The notes: generated from the sequence alone by a model not told the origin. Shown: positions 11,987 to 21,231, numbered from the stretch's first letter. The stretch is 34,459 nucleotides of DNA from Pseudonocardiales bacterium (GCA_003244255.1 QHCD01000041.1:1-34459); one strand, 5' to 3'. Numbers and translations are program-made.

Positions 11987-12489
11987 CCGACCAAGAGGTA
12001 CACATCGCCGACTACGACCCCGCGTGGCCGTCGCGGTTCGAGGCCGAGCGCGAGCTGCTGCAGCAGGCGATCGGCGGCTGGGTCGTGGACGGTATCCACC
12101 ACATCGGCAGCACGTCGGTGCCGAGGCTGGCGGCCAAGCCGGTGATCGACATCATGGCCGGCGACGCCGATCTGGAGAGCTCGCGGCCGTGCATCGAGGC
12201 ACTGGGTGCGCTGCAGTACCTGTACGCGCCGTACCGCGCCGACGTCGAACACTGGTTCTGCAAGCCGGACCCGTCCTACCGCACCCATCATCTGCACCTG
12301 GTGCCGACCGGATCACCGCGATACCGGGATGCGCTGGTGCTCCGCGACTTCCTGCGCACCCACTACGACGTCGCGGCGCAGTACGGGGAGCTGAAACGCT
12401 CGCTGGCGACGCGGTTCCGCGCGGACCGCGATGCCTACACCGACGCGAAGGCCGAGTTCGTCACCGCCGTCCTCGCCCGCGCGGGCTGA
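11983..12489 (+). CDS. GrpB family protein (UPF0157)
   Basis: Predicted member of the nucleotidyltransferase-like GrpB family; cellular role unknown. The 168-residue product shows IHHIGSTSVPRLAAKPVIDI (about 39-58), the GSTSVPGLxAKPIIDI block of the family, and THHLHLVP (about 100-107). The start is TTG at 11983, overlapping the previous stop (TTGA). A strong GAGGAGG at 11972-11978, four bases upstream, decides this start. The 3' end overlaps the convergent subtilase gene by 29 bases. Confidence 0.88.
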   Translation: MTDQEVHIADYDPAWPSRFEAERELLQQAIGGWVVDGIHHIGSTSVPRLAAKPVIDIMAGDADLESSRPCIEALGALQYLYAPYRADVEHWFCKPDPSYRTHHLHLVPTGSPRYRDALVLRDFLRTHYDVAAQYGELKRSLATRFRADRDAYTDAKAEFVTAVLARAG

Positions 12490-13705
12490 TCCGCGTCCGC
12501 ACGACGGCAAGCACGAGCAGGACGATTCCCAGGCAGCCGGCAAGGACGCCGAGCAGGTCGAGCGCGGACCATCCCGAGCGGTCCGGTGCGGCGGCCGGCT
12601 CCGGCGGCGCTCGCGACGCCGCGCCCGAACCCGGCGGTGCCTGCGACGCATCGGCCGCCGACGCGCCGGGCACCGGGACCGTCGCACCGGCGCTCGGCCC
12701 GAGCGGTGCGTAGACCGCGTTCGGCGCGTCGGCCGGCACGTCGGTGGTGAGGGCCGCCGCCGCCGAGACGATGCCGAACCCGAAGACCACGTTGCGCTGG
12801 CCGCGGGCGGCCGGCACGCCTGGATCACCCGGCGTCGCGGTGGACAGCAGCCGCGCGATCAACTGCCGCGACGGCATCCACGGGAACGCGGCCCGCAGGT
12901 CGGCGACGACGCCGGACACGATCGCAGCCGACGCGCTGGACCCGTCCAGTCCACGCACTTTCAGCGCCGAGGTGTATCCAACTGCGTCGACGCCGGGAGC
13001 GGCCAGCGCGATGTAGCTACCGCTGGATCCCAGGTGCGACGGCGATCCGGCGCGGTCGGACGCCGCGACCGCGAGCACGCCCGGACAGTCGGCCGGCGCC
13101 TGGGGCGGATTTCCGAGCGCACCCTGGTTTCCCGCCGCAGCAACCAGGATCAGGCCACGGTTCACCGCCGCGCGGACCGCGCGCCGCAGTCCGGCCGGGC
13201 ACGACGAGGCACCGGCGAAGGACATGTTCACCACCTGCGGCGGGAGCGCTGACGCCGTCAGCCTCGCCAGCGCCCGCTCGGTCGCCGCCGGACTTGGCTC
13301 GCCGAGCGCGACCGGAAGGATCGTCGCTCCCGGCGCTGTGCCCACGATGCCCGGCGTCCGGCCGCGGCCCGCGATCAGCGCCGCCATCGACGTGCCGTGC
13401 CGGCCCGGATCGGTGTCGGTCCGGCCGTCGCCGGGACGGCCCGATGCGTCGAACCCGGTCGTGACGGCGCCCCGTAGGTCGCCGACGGATGAATCCACCC
13501 CGCTGTCCAGCACGGCAACCCTGACGCCGGCGCCCGTACTTCGCTGCCACACCGTGGACAGGTCGAGCTGGCCGATCCACCATTCCTGCCGGCGCACAGC
13601 GGGAGCGGCGACGGGCGACGGCACACCGACCACGAACGTCAGGCCGGCGACCAAGGCTGCCGTTGCAAGCAGCGCAAACCGCCGACTACGAGCGCAGTAC
13701 CGCAC
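12461..13705 (-). CDS. Mycosin-like S8 (subtilisin) serine protease, membrane-anchored
   Basis: Secreted subtilase of 414 residues. An N-terminal signal segment (about 8-34, hydrophobic, ending VAAPAV) is followed by the catalytic triad: Asp in VAVLDSGVD (about 63-71), His in RHGTSMAALIAG (about 102-113) and Ser in LDGSSASAAIVSG. The Asn of AAAGNQGALGN supplies the oxyanion hole. A Pro/Ala-rich linker and a C-terminal transmembrane helix (about 383-402) ending in an Arg-rich tail give the mycosin (MycP) layout. Mycosins normally accompany type VII (ESX) secretion loci, but no ESX gene is in this window. The start overlaps the end of pheT by 20 bases, suggesting read-through from pheST. GSSAS replaces the usual GTSxA/SxP around the Ser. 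Confidence 0.87.
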   Translation of the reverse strand: MRYCARSRRFALLATAALVAGLTFVVGVPSPVAAPAVRRQEWWIGQLDLSTVWQRSTGAGVRVAVLDSGVDSSVGDLRGAVTTGFDASGRPGDGRTDTDPGRHGTSMAALIAGRGRTPGIVGTAPGATILPVALGEPSPAATERALARLTASALPPQVVNMSFAGASSCPAGLRRAVRAAVNRGLILVAAAGNQGALGNPPQAPADCPGVLAVAASDRAGSPSHLGSSGSYIALAAPGVDAVGYTSALKVRGLDGSSASAAIVSGVVADLRAAFPWMPSRQLIARLLSTATPGDPGVPAARGQRNVVFGFGIVSAAAALTTDVPADAPNAVYAPLGPSAGATVPVPGASAADASQAPPGSGAASRAPPEPAAAPDRSGWSALDLLGVLAGCLGIVLLVLAVVRTRISPRGRGRR

Positions 13706-16151
13706 CGGTGTCCCGGCTCGCCCGGGCGACCGCCGCGTCGCGGGCCGCCGTCGCCTCCTCGATGGTCAGGGTGCGATCGGACGCGCGGAACCGCAGCGTG
13801 TATGCGAGCGACCGTTGGCCGGCCGCGAGCCGGTCCCCGGCGTAGACGTCGAAGAGCGCGATCGATTCCAGCAACGGGCCGGCGCCCGCTCGCACGGCGT
13901 CCTGGACGGCCGCGGCGGGCACGTTATCGGGCACCGCCAGCGAGACATCGAGCAGCACGGGCGGGTAACTCGCGATGACCGACGCCTGCACCGGCACATC
14001 CGCATACCCGATCGCGTCGAGGTCGAGTTCGACCGCGCAGGTGCGAGCGGGCAGATCGAACTCCGCGGTCACCCTCGGATGCAGCTCACCCGCGTGCCCG
14101 ACGACGACGTCGCCCAGCAGCAACGCCGCGCACCGCCCCGGATGCCACGGTCCGTGCTCTGCCGCGCGCGGCGACAGCCGGGCGCCCATCGCGCCGGCGA
14201 CGACGTGCGCGACGGCGACGGTGTCCGACCAGTCGGCCCGGCGGCCGGGGCCCCACCAACCCCGCGGCTCGCGGTCGCCGGCCAGCACCGCCGCGACGTG
14301 CCACGGCTGCGCGGGCAGCGCGGCATTCAGCGCGGCCAGCTCCGCGGCGTCGGGCGCTCTGCCCACCGGAACGACCGGCGCGGGCGGCAATCCGGCCGTG
14401 CGGCGATAGACGCACTCGATCTGAAACAGCGCGACGTCGCGCAGGCCGCGGCCGACGTTGCGCCGCAGGGCTCCGAACAGGCCGGGTAGCAGCGTCGTGC
14501 GCAGCAGCGGCTCGGTGCTCGCGAGCGGGTTGGCGAGCCGGATCGACTGCGCCTCTGGGTCGCCGGCGGCGTAGCCCATCCGCTCGACGGTGTCGGCCCC
14601 GACGAACGGATAACACAGCACCTCGACCAGACCGTCGTCGGCCAGCGACCTGGCGAGCGTCTGCCGGCGCCGCTGCGAGATCGAGAGCCCTCTTCCCGGG
14701 GGCACGACCGGCAGCGCCGCGGGAATGCGGTCGTATCCCTCGAGGCGGGCCACCTCCTCGACCAGATCGGCGGGCGCCAGCAGATCGGGCCGCCAGGAAG
14801 GGGGGGTGACGTCACCCTCCCGGCCGTCGATCCGCACGGCGCAGCCGATCTGCTCGAGCCGACCGAGGACGGCGTCTTCGGTGTAGTCGACGCCGACGAT
14901 CCGCGCCGGCAGGTCGATCGCCATCCGGATCGGCGCTATCTCGGCGGGCTCACCGACGACCGTGTAGCCGGCGTTCGGGTTCGCGGCGCCGAGCTCGGCC
15001 AGTAAGCCGGCGGCCCGTGCCAGCGCGGGGCCGGCGACCAGCGGGTCGACACCGCGTTCGAACCGCCGCGCCGCCTCGCTCGGCAGCCGGTGGCGGCGGA
15101 CCGAACGGGAGACCGAGGACGGGTCCCAGTGCGCGGCCTCCAGCACGATGTCCACAGTGGACCCGCTGATCTCGGTCGAAGCGCCGCCCATCACGCCGGC
15201 CAGCCCGATCGGGCCGGAGGCGTCGGTGACCACCATGTCGTCGGGGTCCAGAGGGCGGTCCACTCCGTCGAGCATGGTGAGCCGCTCTCCCGCACGCGCA
15301 CGCCGAATGACGATGTCGCCGGTGAGCAGCGCGCGGTCGTAGGCGTGCATCGGCTGGCCGGTTTCGAGCATCACGTAGTTCGTGACGTCGACAGCCAGCG
15401 AGATCGGCCGCATGCCGGCATGCACGAGCCGGCCGGTCAGCCAGGGCGGCGACGACGTGGAGCTGTCAAGGCCGGTCACCGTCAGCAGGCTCAGCAGGTC
15501 GCAGCCCGAGACATCCTGGATCGACGCCGGCCAGCCCGACTCGTCCGGCGTCGGTGCGCTGACGCCGGCGGGATCACGGAACTCGACGTCGAATGCGTGC
15601 GACGCCTCCCTCGCCATGCCGCGCATCGAGTCGGCGTAGCCGCGGTCGGGCGTGACGTCGAGGTCGAGGATGTCGTCGCGCAGGCCGAGCACGTCGATCG
15701 CGTCCGCACCGACCTTGGACGACGGCGGCAGCACCATGATTGCGCCGTACTCGTCGCCGAGCGCGAGCTCACGGGCCGAGCAGATCATGCCGTCGCTGAC
15801 GTGTCCGTAGGTCTTGCGGGCGCTGATCTCGAAGCCGCCCGGCAGGACGGCCCCGGGCAGGCACACGACGACGTGGTCGCCGACCGCGAAGTTGACTGCG
15901 CCACAGACGATCCCGCGTGGCGCCGGTTCGCCGATGTCGACCTGGCAGTAGCGGATCGGCTTCTTGAACTCCGTCAGCTCCTCGATCTGCAGCACCTGCC
16001 CGACGACGAGCGGACCGGACACGTCGCCACCCGCGCGATGCAGCCCTTCGAGCTCGAAGCCGAGCGAGATCAGCCGCGCACCGAGGTGTTCTGCGGTGAC
16101 ATCCGCGGGGAGCTCGACATAGTCGCGCAGCCAGGAGGCACTGACGCGCAT
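13686..16151 (-). CDS. pheT: Phenylalanine--tRNA ligase, beta subunit
   Basis: Beta chain of the alpha2-beta2 PheRS. The 821-residue product has the N-terminal tRNA-binding OB domain (about 39-150, with GPLVVGQVLQIEE and AVNFAVGDHVVVCLPG), the B3/B4 editing region with PMHAYDRALLTG, the B5 domain (WRPDLLAPADLVEEVARLEGYD) and a C-terminal FDX-ACB anticodon-binding domain (YPPVLLDVSLAVPDN onward, ending SLAYTLRFRASDRTLT). The ATG overlaps the pheS stop by one base (TGATG), consistent with equimolar synthesis. Confidence 0.98.
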   Translation of the reverse strand: MRVSASWLRDYVELPADVTAEHLGARLISLGFELEGLHRAGGDVSGPLVVGQVLQIEELTEFKKPIRYCQVDIGEPAPRGIVCGAVNFAVGDHVVVCLPGAVLPGGFEISARKTYGHVSDGMICSARELALGDEYGAIMVLPPSSKVGADAIDVLGLRDDILDLDVTPDRGYADSMRGMAREASHAFDVEFRDPAGVSAPTPDESGWPASIQDVSGCDLLSLLTVTGLDSSTSSPPWLTGRLVHAGMRPISLAVDVTNYVMLETGQPMHAYDRALLTGDIVIRRARAGERLTMLDGVDRPLDPDDMVVTDASGPIGLAGVMGGASTEISGSTVDIVLEAAHWDPSSVSRSVRRHRLPSEAARRFERGVDPLVAGPALARAAGLLAELGAANPNAGYTVVGEPAEIAPIRMAIDLPARIVGVDYTEDAVLGRLEQIGCAVRIDGREGDVTPPSWRPDLLAPADLVEEVARLEGYDRIPAALPVVPPGRGLSISQRRRQTLARSLADDGLVEVLCYPFVGADTVERMGYAAGDPEAQSIRLANPLASTEPLLRTTLLPGLFGALRRNVGRGLRDVALFQIECVYRRTAGLPPAPVVPVGRAPDAAELAALNAALPAQPWHVAAVLAGDREPRGWWGPGRRADWSDTVAVAHVVAGAMGARLSPRAAEHGPWHPGRCAALLLGDVVVGHAGELHPRVTAEFDLPARTCAVELDLDAIGYADVPVQASVIASYPPVLLDVSLAVPDNVPAAAVQDAVRAGAGPLLESIALFDVYAGDRLAAGQRSLAYTLRFRASDRTLTIEEATAARDAAVARASRDTGAVLRS
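15150..15162. repeat. GTCCACAGTGGAC palindrome, copy 6 (in pheT)
   Basis: Encodes Ser-Thr-Val-Asp in the pheT frame. Confidence 0.9.
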
Positions 16152-17260
16152 CAGGGCTCGCCCCGCAACGACAGCGAGAAGCGCACGTCGCCCTCGAACA
16201 TGTCGTGCATGTCCTCGATTCCGCTACGGAACATCAGCGAGCGGTCGATACCCATGCCGAAGGCGAATCCACTGTAGACAGTCGGATCGATACCACAGTT
16301 GCGCAGCACCCTGGGGTTCACCATCCCGCTGCCGCCCCACTCGATCCAGCCCTCGGACTTGCAGGTCCGGCACGGACGATCGGGGTTGCCCACCGACTCG
16401 CCGTGGCAGACGAAGCACCGCAGATCCGGTTCGGCCGAGGGTTCGGTGAACGGGAAGTTGTGCGGACGCCAGCGGATCGCGATGTCGGCGCCGAACAGCT
16501 CGCGGGCAAAGTGCTCCAGCGTCCCGCGCAGGTGCGCCATCGACAGACCCTCGTCGACGGCGAGGCCTTCGATCTGGTGGAACACCGGCGTGTGCGTCGC
16601 GTCGAGCTCGTCCGGGCGGAACACCGTGCCGGGGCAGACGATGTAGATCGGCGGGCGGCGTTCGAGCATTGTGCGGATCTGCACGGGCGAGGTCTCGGTC
16701 CGCAGCACCAGGCCGGCGTCCGGCGGCTCGATCCAGAACGTGTCCGACAGCGACCGCGACGGGTGGTCCGGCGGCGTGTTGAGCGCGTCGAAGTTGAACC
16801 ATGTCGTCTCGATGTGCGGCCCCTCGGCGACGTCGTAGCCCATCGCGACGAAGATCTCGCACATCCGCCGCTGGATCGCGGTGAGCGGATGCAGCGCGCC
16901 GGGTGCTCGTCGGGACGCGGGCAGCGTGACGTCGACCCGCTCGGCGTCGAGCACCTGCTCGTCTCGGTTCCGGGTGAGCGTCCGCAGGCGCTCGGCATAA
17001 ACGTCGGTGAGTGCGGCGAGCGCGACGTTGACGCGCTTACCCGCGTCCGCGCGTGCCTGCGGCGGCAGGGCACCGATCTCACGCTTGGCCAGCCGAACCG
17101 GCGAACGGTCACCGAGGTGTGCCGGCCGGATGGCGGCCAGCGCCTCGAGGTCGGCCGCCCCGGCAAACGCGCGCCGCGCCGCCTCGACCGCCGCGTCGAG
17201 CGCATCGGGGGCGAGCGCGGCGACCTCCTTCGGGTCGTAGGGATCGTTGGCTGCGGGCAT
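16151..17260 (-). CDS. pheS: Phenylalanine--tRNA ligase, alpha subunit
   Basis: Catalytic chain of PheRS, 369 residues. The N-terminal coiled-coil domain (about 10-95) is followed by class II motifs: motif 1 around HPLTAIQRRMCEIFVAMGYDV, motif 2 with FHQIEGLAVDEG, and motif 3 near the C-terminus with GFAFGMGIDRSLMF. A four-cysteine zinc-type element (CFVCHGES ... CRTCKSEGW) precedes motif 3, as in many bacterial PheS. The start at 17260 gives a normal N-terminus. Tandem 12-base repeats occur just upstream. Confidence 0.98.
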   Translation of the reverse strand: MPAANDPYDPKEVAALAPDALDAAVEAARRAFAGAADLEALAAIRPAHLGDRSPVRLAKREIGALPPQARADAGKRVNVALAALTDVYAERLRTLTRNRDEQVLDAERVDVTLPASRRAPGALHPLTAIQRRMCEIFVAMGYDVAEGPHIETTWFNFDALNTPPDHPSRSLSDTFWIEPPDAGLVLRTETSPVQIRTMLERRPPIYIVCPGTVFRPDELDATHTPVFHQIEGLAVDEGLSMAHLRGTLEHFARELFGADIAIRWRPHNFPFTEPSAEPDLRCFVCHGESVGNPDRPCRTCKSEGWIEWGGSGMVNPRVLRNCGIDPTVYSGFAFGMGIDRSLMFRSGIEDMHDMFEGDVRFSLSLRGEP

Positions 17261-17283
17261 CGCGGCGTCGTCGTCCTCTCGCT

Positions 17284-17316
17284 GTGTCGGGCGCCGTGTC
17301 GGGCGCCGTGTCGGCC
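17284..17316. repeat. Short tandem repeat upstream of pheS
   Basis: GTGTCGGGCGCC occurs twice in direct tandem (17284-17295 and 17296-17307), followed by a third, diverged unit beginning GTGTCGGCC at 17308. It lies 24 bases before the pheS start, in the untranslated region. Confidence 0.8.
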
Positions 17317-17387
17317 CCGTGCCGGGTGACTGTCTCGGGCGGCTGATCCGGGCGGCTGTTTCAGGTGACGGGTCGGCCGGGGCCAGT

Positions 17388-18293
17388 CTAGGTTTCGCCC
17401 GGTCCGCTGCCCGAGCGGGTTTTGCGGTGGGCGCGCGCACTCGCGTACAGGCAGACCGCTGCGGCGGTGGCGAGGTTGAGGCTCTCGGCCCGGCCGTGGA
17501 TCGGTATCGCGACCCGCAGGTCGGCCGCCGCGGCCAGCTCGTCGGGCAGCCCCCAGGCCTCGTTTCCGAACAGCCACGCCGTCGGCCCGGCGAGTCCACC
17601 GGAATCGGCGAGGTCGTCCAGGTCGGTCTCGCCCCCTCCGTCGGCCGCGAGGACGGCGAGGCCGGCGTCTCGCGCCGCCGTCACCGCGGCGATCGGGTCG
17701 GCGCAGCGGGCGATCGGGAGGTGGAAGTGGCTGCCGGCGCCAGCCCGGACGCACTTGCCGTTGTAGGGGTCGACGGCGGCACCGGCGAACACGACGGCGC
17801 CGGCACCGGCGGCGTCCGCGCAGCGCAGCAGGGTGCCGGCGTTGCCGGGGTCGCGGACGCTGGCCAGCAGGCAGCACAGTCGCGCACCGGCCAACGCCTC
17901 GGCGGTCGGGACATCGAGAGTCGCGCACACGGCGACGACGCCCTGCGGGTGCGTGGTCTCGGACAGGCTCGCCACGGCGCCGTCGGACGCTATCGACACC
18001 CGCCGGCCGATCGCCGTGACGGCATCGACGATATCGCGATGCCGGTGCGCTGCGGCCGACGTGACGATGAGTTCGCGCACGACCTGCGGGCTGCCCACCG
18101 CTTCCCGGACCGACTGCGGACCCTCGACGAGGAACGCCCCCGACGCCTCCCGCCCGGAGCGCCGGATCAGCTTGCGGGCGGCGACGATCCGCGCCGACCG
18201 GTCGCCGAGTGGGTCATCACTCCGCTCGCCGCGCCGGTATCGGGGTCGGGGGTCAGGCAGCGCTGCCCGCCGCGCCGGACTCCGGCAGTGCAC
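17388..18293 (-). CDS. SpoU/TrmH family RNA 2'-O-methyltransferase
   Basis: SPOUT-fold methyltransferase acting on rRNA or tRNA ribose. An N-terminal substrate-binding domain (about 35-100, with [22 protein letters not shown] split over its start) is followed by the SPOUT motifs: [18 protein letters not shown] (motif 1), [13 protein letters not shown] (motif 2) and [22 protein letters not shown] (motif 3). The knotted SAM site is complete. The position directly after rplT matches TsnR-type genes of actinobacteria, but the target base cannot be read from sequence. The ATG used overlaps rplT by 41 bases and adds about 30 residues with no family similarity. I see no better ATG, GTG or TTG in frame before the conserved part. 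Confidence 0.9.
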   Translation of the reverse strand: MHCRSPARRAALPDPRPRYRRGERSDDPLGDRSARIVAARKLIRRSGREASGAFLVEGPQSVREAVGSPQVVRELIVTSAAAHRHRDIVDAVTAIGRRVSIASDGAVASLSETTHPQGVVAVCATLDVPTAEALAGARLCCLLASVRDPGNAGTLLRCADAAGAGAVVFAGAAVDPYNGKCVRAGAGSHFHLPIARCADPIAAVTAARDAGLAVLAADGGGETDLDDLADSGGLAGPTAWLFGNEAWGLPDELAAAADLRVAIPIHGRAESLNLATAAAVCLYASARAHRKTRSGSGPGET

Positions 18294-18636
18294 CGCGCGC
18301 GATTTCTACCAGCGCCGCGAACGCCGTCGCGTCGGTGACGGCGAGGTCGGCGAGCACCTTGCGGTCGACCTCGACCTCAGCGGCCTTCAGGCCCTGGATG
18401 AACCGGTTGTAGGTCATGCCGTGCGAGCGGGTCGCGGCGTTGATCCGGACGATCCACAGCCGGCGGAAGTCGCCCTTGCGGGCCCGCCGGTCACGGTAGG
18501 CGTAGGTCTGGGAGTGGAGCAGCTGCTCCTTCGCCTTGCGGTAGAGCCGGGAGCGCTGGCCGCGGTAGCCGCTCGCGGCCTCGAGGGTCGTCCGGCGCTT
18601 CTTGTGGGCGTTGACCGCCCGCTTCACGCGTGCCAC
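18253..18636 (-). CDS. rplT: 50S ribosomal protein L20
   Basis: Early assembly protein of the large subunit. The 127-residue product has the basic N-terminal arm ([20 protein letters not shown]) and the globular signature [20 protein letters not shown] (about 58-77). It lies 66 bases after rpmI in the conserved infC-rpmI-rplT operon. Confidence 0.98.
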   Translation of the reverse strand: MARVKRAVNAHKKRRTTLEAASGYRGQRSRLYRKAKEQLLHSQTYAYRDRRARKGDFRRLWIVRINAATRSHGMTYNRFIQGLKAAEVEVDRKVLADLAVTDATAFAALVEIARGALPESGAAGSAA

Positions 18637-18702
18637 GGGAACACCTGTCTTCTCGTTGTCTGACTAATCGTCTTGCGCACGGTTGCCGGCCTGGCCGGCA
18701 GG

Positions 18703-18897
18703 TCAGCGGCCGAGCAACCGGCGGACCCGCTTGACGTCCTTCGGCGCGACTCCGATGCGGCCGGTGTGCTGCCGGGTATAGCGACTCGACTTCTTCTCCA
18801 GCTTGTGCCGAAGGCCGGCCTGCTGGCGGCGCAACCGGCCGGTACCGGTGAGCCGGACCCGCTTGGCGATCCCGCTATGCGTCTTGTTCTTTGGCAT
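18703..18897 (-). CDS. rpmI: 50S ribosomal protein L35
   Basis: Small basic ribosomal protein of 64 residues beginning MPKNKTHSGIAKRV, the family signature. The remainder is Lys/Arg-rich and ends RRLLGR. It lies 116 bases after infC and 66 bases before rplT. Confidence 0.98.
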   Translation of the reverse strand: MPKNKTHSGIAKRVRLTGTGRLRRQQAGLRHKLEKKSSRYTRQHTGRIGVAPKDVKRVRRLLGR

Positions 18898-19013
18898 GGC
18901 TCGCTCTTCCTCTATACATCCGGCCGATCCGCCCGTACCGCAGTGCGGTGCACGGACCAGGCCGGCGCTGTCGGGGTCCCGGTGCAGTCGTGCGGATCGG
19001 ACCGTCCGAGGGA

Positions 19014-19577
19014 CTACTCGACCGGTTGTCGTTCCGGACGCGGGGTGGGGCGGGGTCTCGGGGCCTTGCTCCGGTGCGGCGCCATCACCATGACCATGTT
19101 GCGCCCGTCCTGCTTGGGGGCGGACTCGACGATGCCGAGCTCGGCGACGTCCTCCGCGAGCCGCTGCAGCAGCCGGAAGCCGAGTTCGGGCCGGGACTGC
19201 TCCCGCCCGCGGAACATGATCGTGATCTTGACCTTGTCCCCGGCCTTCAGAAACCGTTCGACGTGGCCACGCTTGGTGGCGTAGTCGTGCGGGTCAATCT
19301 TGGGCCGGAGCTTCATTTCCTTGATCACGGTAAGGATCTGGTTGCGGCGAGCCTCGCGCGCCTTCTGCGCGCTTTCGTACTTGAACTTGCCGTAATCCAT
19401 GAGCTTGCAGACCGGCGGGCGAGCCATCGGCGCCACCTCGACGAGATCGAGATCGCCCTCCCGGGCCAGCCGCAACGCGTCATCGATACGGACGATGCCG
19501 ACCTGCTCACCTTCCGGTCCGACCAGCCGGACCTCGGGGACGCGGATGCGGTCGTTGATCCGCGGTTCGACGCTGAT
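19014..19577 (-). CDS. infC: Translation initiation factor IF-3 (ATC start codon)
   Basis: Binds the 30S subunit, prevents premature 50S joining and rejects non-canonical start codons. The 187-residue product has the N-terminal domain ([20 protein letters not shown] at 1-20, then [15 protein letters not shown]), the linker containing [17 protein letters not shown], and the C-terminal domain ([19 protein letters not shown] onward, [13 protein letters not shown]). The conserved N-terminus begins at an ATC codon at 19577-19575, preceded by a strong GAGGAGG (19588-19582) four bases away. The first conventional in-frame start is a TTG 34 codons later, inside the conserved domain, so I take ATC as the start. 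IF-3 genes elsewhere start at AUU or AUC to permit autoregulation. Confidence 0.94.
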   Translation of the reverse strand: MSVEPRINDRIRVPEVRLVGPEGEQVGIVRIDDALRLAREGDLDLVEVAPMARPPVCKLMDYGKFKYESAQKAREARRNQILTVIKEMKLRPKIDPHDYATKRGHVERFLKAGDKVKITIMFRGREQSRPELGFRLLQRLAEDVAELGIVESAPKQDGRNMVMVMAPHRSKAPRPRPTPRPERQPVE

Positions 19578-19759
19578 GGGGCCTCCTCAAGACCTGACGT
19601 CAGGACGCGCGCAGCTGGAGGAGGACGGCCCCGCCGGTGAAATCCGGCGGTGATCGCCGGTCCGGCCGGACCCGGCCGCCTGCGGCTGCGCGGGTGGGAG
19701 CGTACCGCTCCGCTTCTGCACTCCCCGCGATGCTTGCGGGAAGGGGCAGTAGGAGGTTA
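19578..19759 (-). promoter_or_regulatory. infC leader region with hairpin and palindrome
   Basis: Untranslated region ahead of infC on the minus strand. It holds a perfect 7-bp hairpin, CCGCCGG-ATTTCA-CCGGCGG (19651-19632), without a U tract. It also holds a 12-base perfect palindrome, CCTGACGTCAGG (19604-19593), ending 5 bases before the Shine-Dalgarno. Either could take part in control of infC, or the hairpin could end transcription of the upstream PH-domain gene. I do not see a convincing promoter. Confidence 0.4.
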
Positions 19760-20239
19760 TCAGGATTCGCCGGGCTTGGCGGCGTCGGTGGCGGCTGCGT
19801 GCAGTTCTCGCAGCCGTCGCATCGCGGTGACGGCCCGATCGCCGTCCATCACCTGGATCGCCATCATCGACAGCAGGTCGCCGTCGGCGAACTCCAGGGC
19901 CGCCCACGCCGACTTCTCCGGGAGCGTCACCGACGTGACGGCGACCCACGGCACATCGTGTGACCCGAAGATGTTCCGCACCCACACGCCGCCCGCGTCG
20001 GCTCGCACCTGCGGCCGGGCGAAGACCATCACACCGGCCGCCGCACACGCACCGACGCCGAACACCGCGACCTGATCGGAGAAGCGGAACTGCTGGCCGT
20101 CGGCCATCGTCCGCAACAGCAGGGCAGACGCCGTGAAACCGGCGAGCACGATCACCGCGCCGGCGATGCACATCCGCCGCAGCCGGTAAGGGCGCATCGC
20201 GACTACCGGATCGGCGACATGGTGAAGGGGCGGGTTCAT
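19760..20239 (-). CDS. Membrane protein with bacterial PH-like domain
   Basis: 159 residues. Two transmembrane helices (about 22-43 and 58-74) are followed by a beta-rich domain (about 77-150: ARPQVRADAGGVWVRNIFG, VPWVAVTSVTLPEKSAWA) typical of short actinobacterial bPH proteins. The function is unknown. It lies 12 bases after hisG on the minus strand. A PH-domain gene next to hisG is a common actinobacterial arrangement, as in the Rv2121c-Rv2120c region of M. tuberculosis as I recall it. Confidence 0.78.
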   Translation of the reverse strand: MNPPLHHVADPVVAMRPYRLRRMCIAGAVIVLAGFTASALLLRTMADGQQFRFSDQVAVFGVGACAAAGVMVFARPQVRADAGGVWVRNIFGSHDVPWVAVTSVTLPEKSAWAALEFADGDLLSMMAIQVMDGDRAVTAMRRLRELHAAATDAAKPGES

Positions 20240-20251
20240 CTCGGCGTCGCC

Positions 20252-21127
20252 TCAGTCGACGATCTTGCCGATCGCGAGTTCGAGGATGTCGAACGCACCG
20301 GCCGCCTTCAGCGCGGGGATCAGTTCGTTGATGCCCGCCTTCGGCACCACCGCCTCGACAGCCGACTGCGTGCCCGACGCCAGCATCATCAGCGTCGGCG
20401 AGCCGGCCGACGGGATGATCTCGAGCACGCGGGCGAGGTCGTCTCGGGCCACGTTGAGCTTGAGCAGCACCGCGCCGCGCGCGCGGATGGCGCCGCGAAG
20501 CAGCAGTGCGAGGTCCTCCATCGCCGCGCGCTTGTCCGGATCGGCGTATGCCGTCTTGTTGGCAATCAGCTCGGTATAGCTGGTCAGCAGCGTCTCGACG
20601 ATCTTCAGCCCGGCTCCGCGCAACGACGATCCGGTCTCGGTGACATCGACGATCGCATCGACGATGTCGGGGACCTTGGCCTCGGTGGCGCCGTAGGACG
20701 GCACGACGACGGCCTTCACGCCGGCCGCGGCAAAGAACTCGCGGGTGAGGCGCGGGTACTCGGTCGACACGCGGACGCCGTCGGATAGGTCGGCGCCGTG
20801 CTCGATCTGATCCGATGCGGGCACCGCCAGGACGATGCGCACCGGCCGGCTGGTGGCGCGGCTGTACTGCAGCTCGCCGAGGCTGACGACGTCGGAGCCG
20901 GTCTCGGCGATCCAGTCGCGTCCGGTGATGCCGAGGTCGAACAGCCCCTCCTCGACGTAGACCGGGATCTCCTGCGGCCGCAGGAATCGCACCCGCTCGA
21001 CCCGAGGGTCGTCGATGGAAGCGTGGTAGTCGCGGTCGGTGCCCCGGCGGACGGCGAGGTCGGCCGCGGTGAAGAGGTCCAGGGTCGCCTCCTCCAGCGA
21101 GCCCTTGGGCAGGACGACGGAGAGCAC
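20252..21127 (-). CDS. hisG: ATP phosphoribosyltransferase (long form)
   Basis: First step of histidine synthesis: joins ATP and PRPP. The 291-residue length and the C-terminal ACT-like domain (about 215-290) make this the long, histidine-inhibited, HisZ-independent form. Visible motifs are LPKGSLEEATLDLF (7-20), the DLGITGRDWIAE block and the PRPP-binding region DAIVDVTETGSSLRGAGL. The start is GTG at 21127. hisE, often directly upstream in actinobacteria, is not present here; upstream lie a long hairpin and the riboflavin importer genes. Confidence 0.97.
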   Translation of the reverse strand: MLSVVLPKGSLEEATLDLFTAADLAVRRGTDRDYHASIDDPRVERVRFLRPQEIPVYVEEGLFDLGITGRDWIAETGSDVVSLGELQYSRATSRPVRIVLAVPASDQIEHGADLSDGVRVSTEYPRLTREFFAAAGVKAVVVPSYGATEAKVPDIVDAIVDVTETGSSLRGAGLKIVETLLTSYTELIANKTAYADPDKRAAMEDLALLLRGAIRARGAVLLKLNVARDDLARVLEIIPSAGSPTLMMLASGTQSAVEAVVPKAGINELIPALKAAGAFDILELAIGKIVD

Positions 21128-21231
21128 GCGATGAGGATAGGCGACCTCGGTGCGCTCCGCTGCCGCCGTCGTCCCCGGTCGCCCGCGCTGGGGTCATGTC
21201 CGACCACTTCCCTGAACGACCACCCAGCCCC

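Noticed and set aside
16268..16278. TCCACTGTAGA, resembling the palindrome repeat
   Set aside because: One base breaks the dyad, so it is not counted as a copy.
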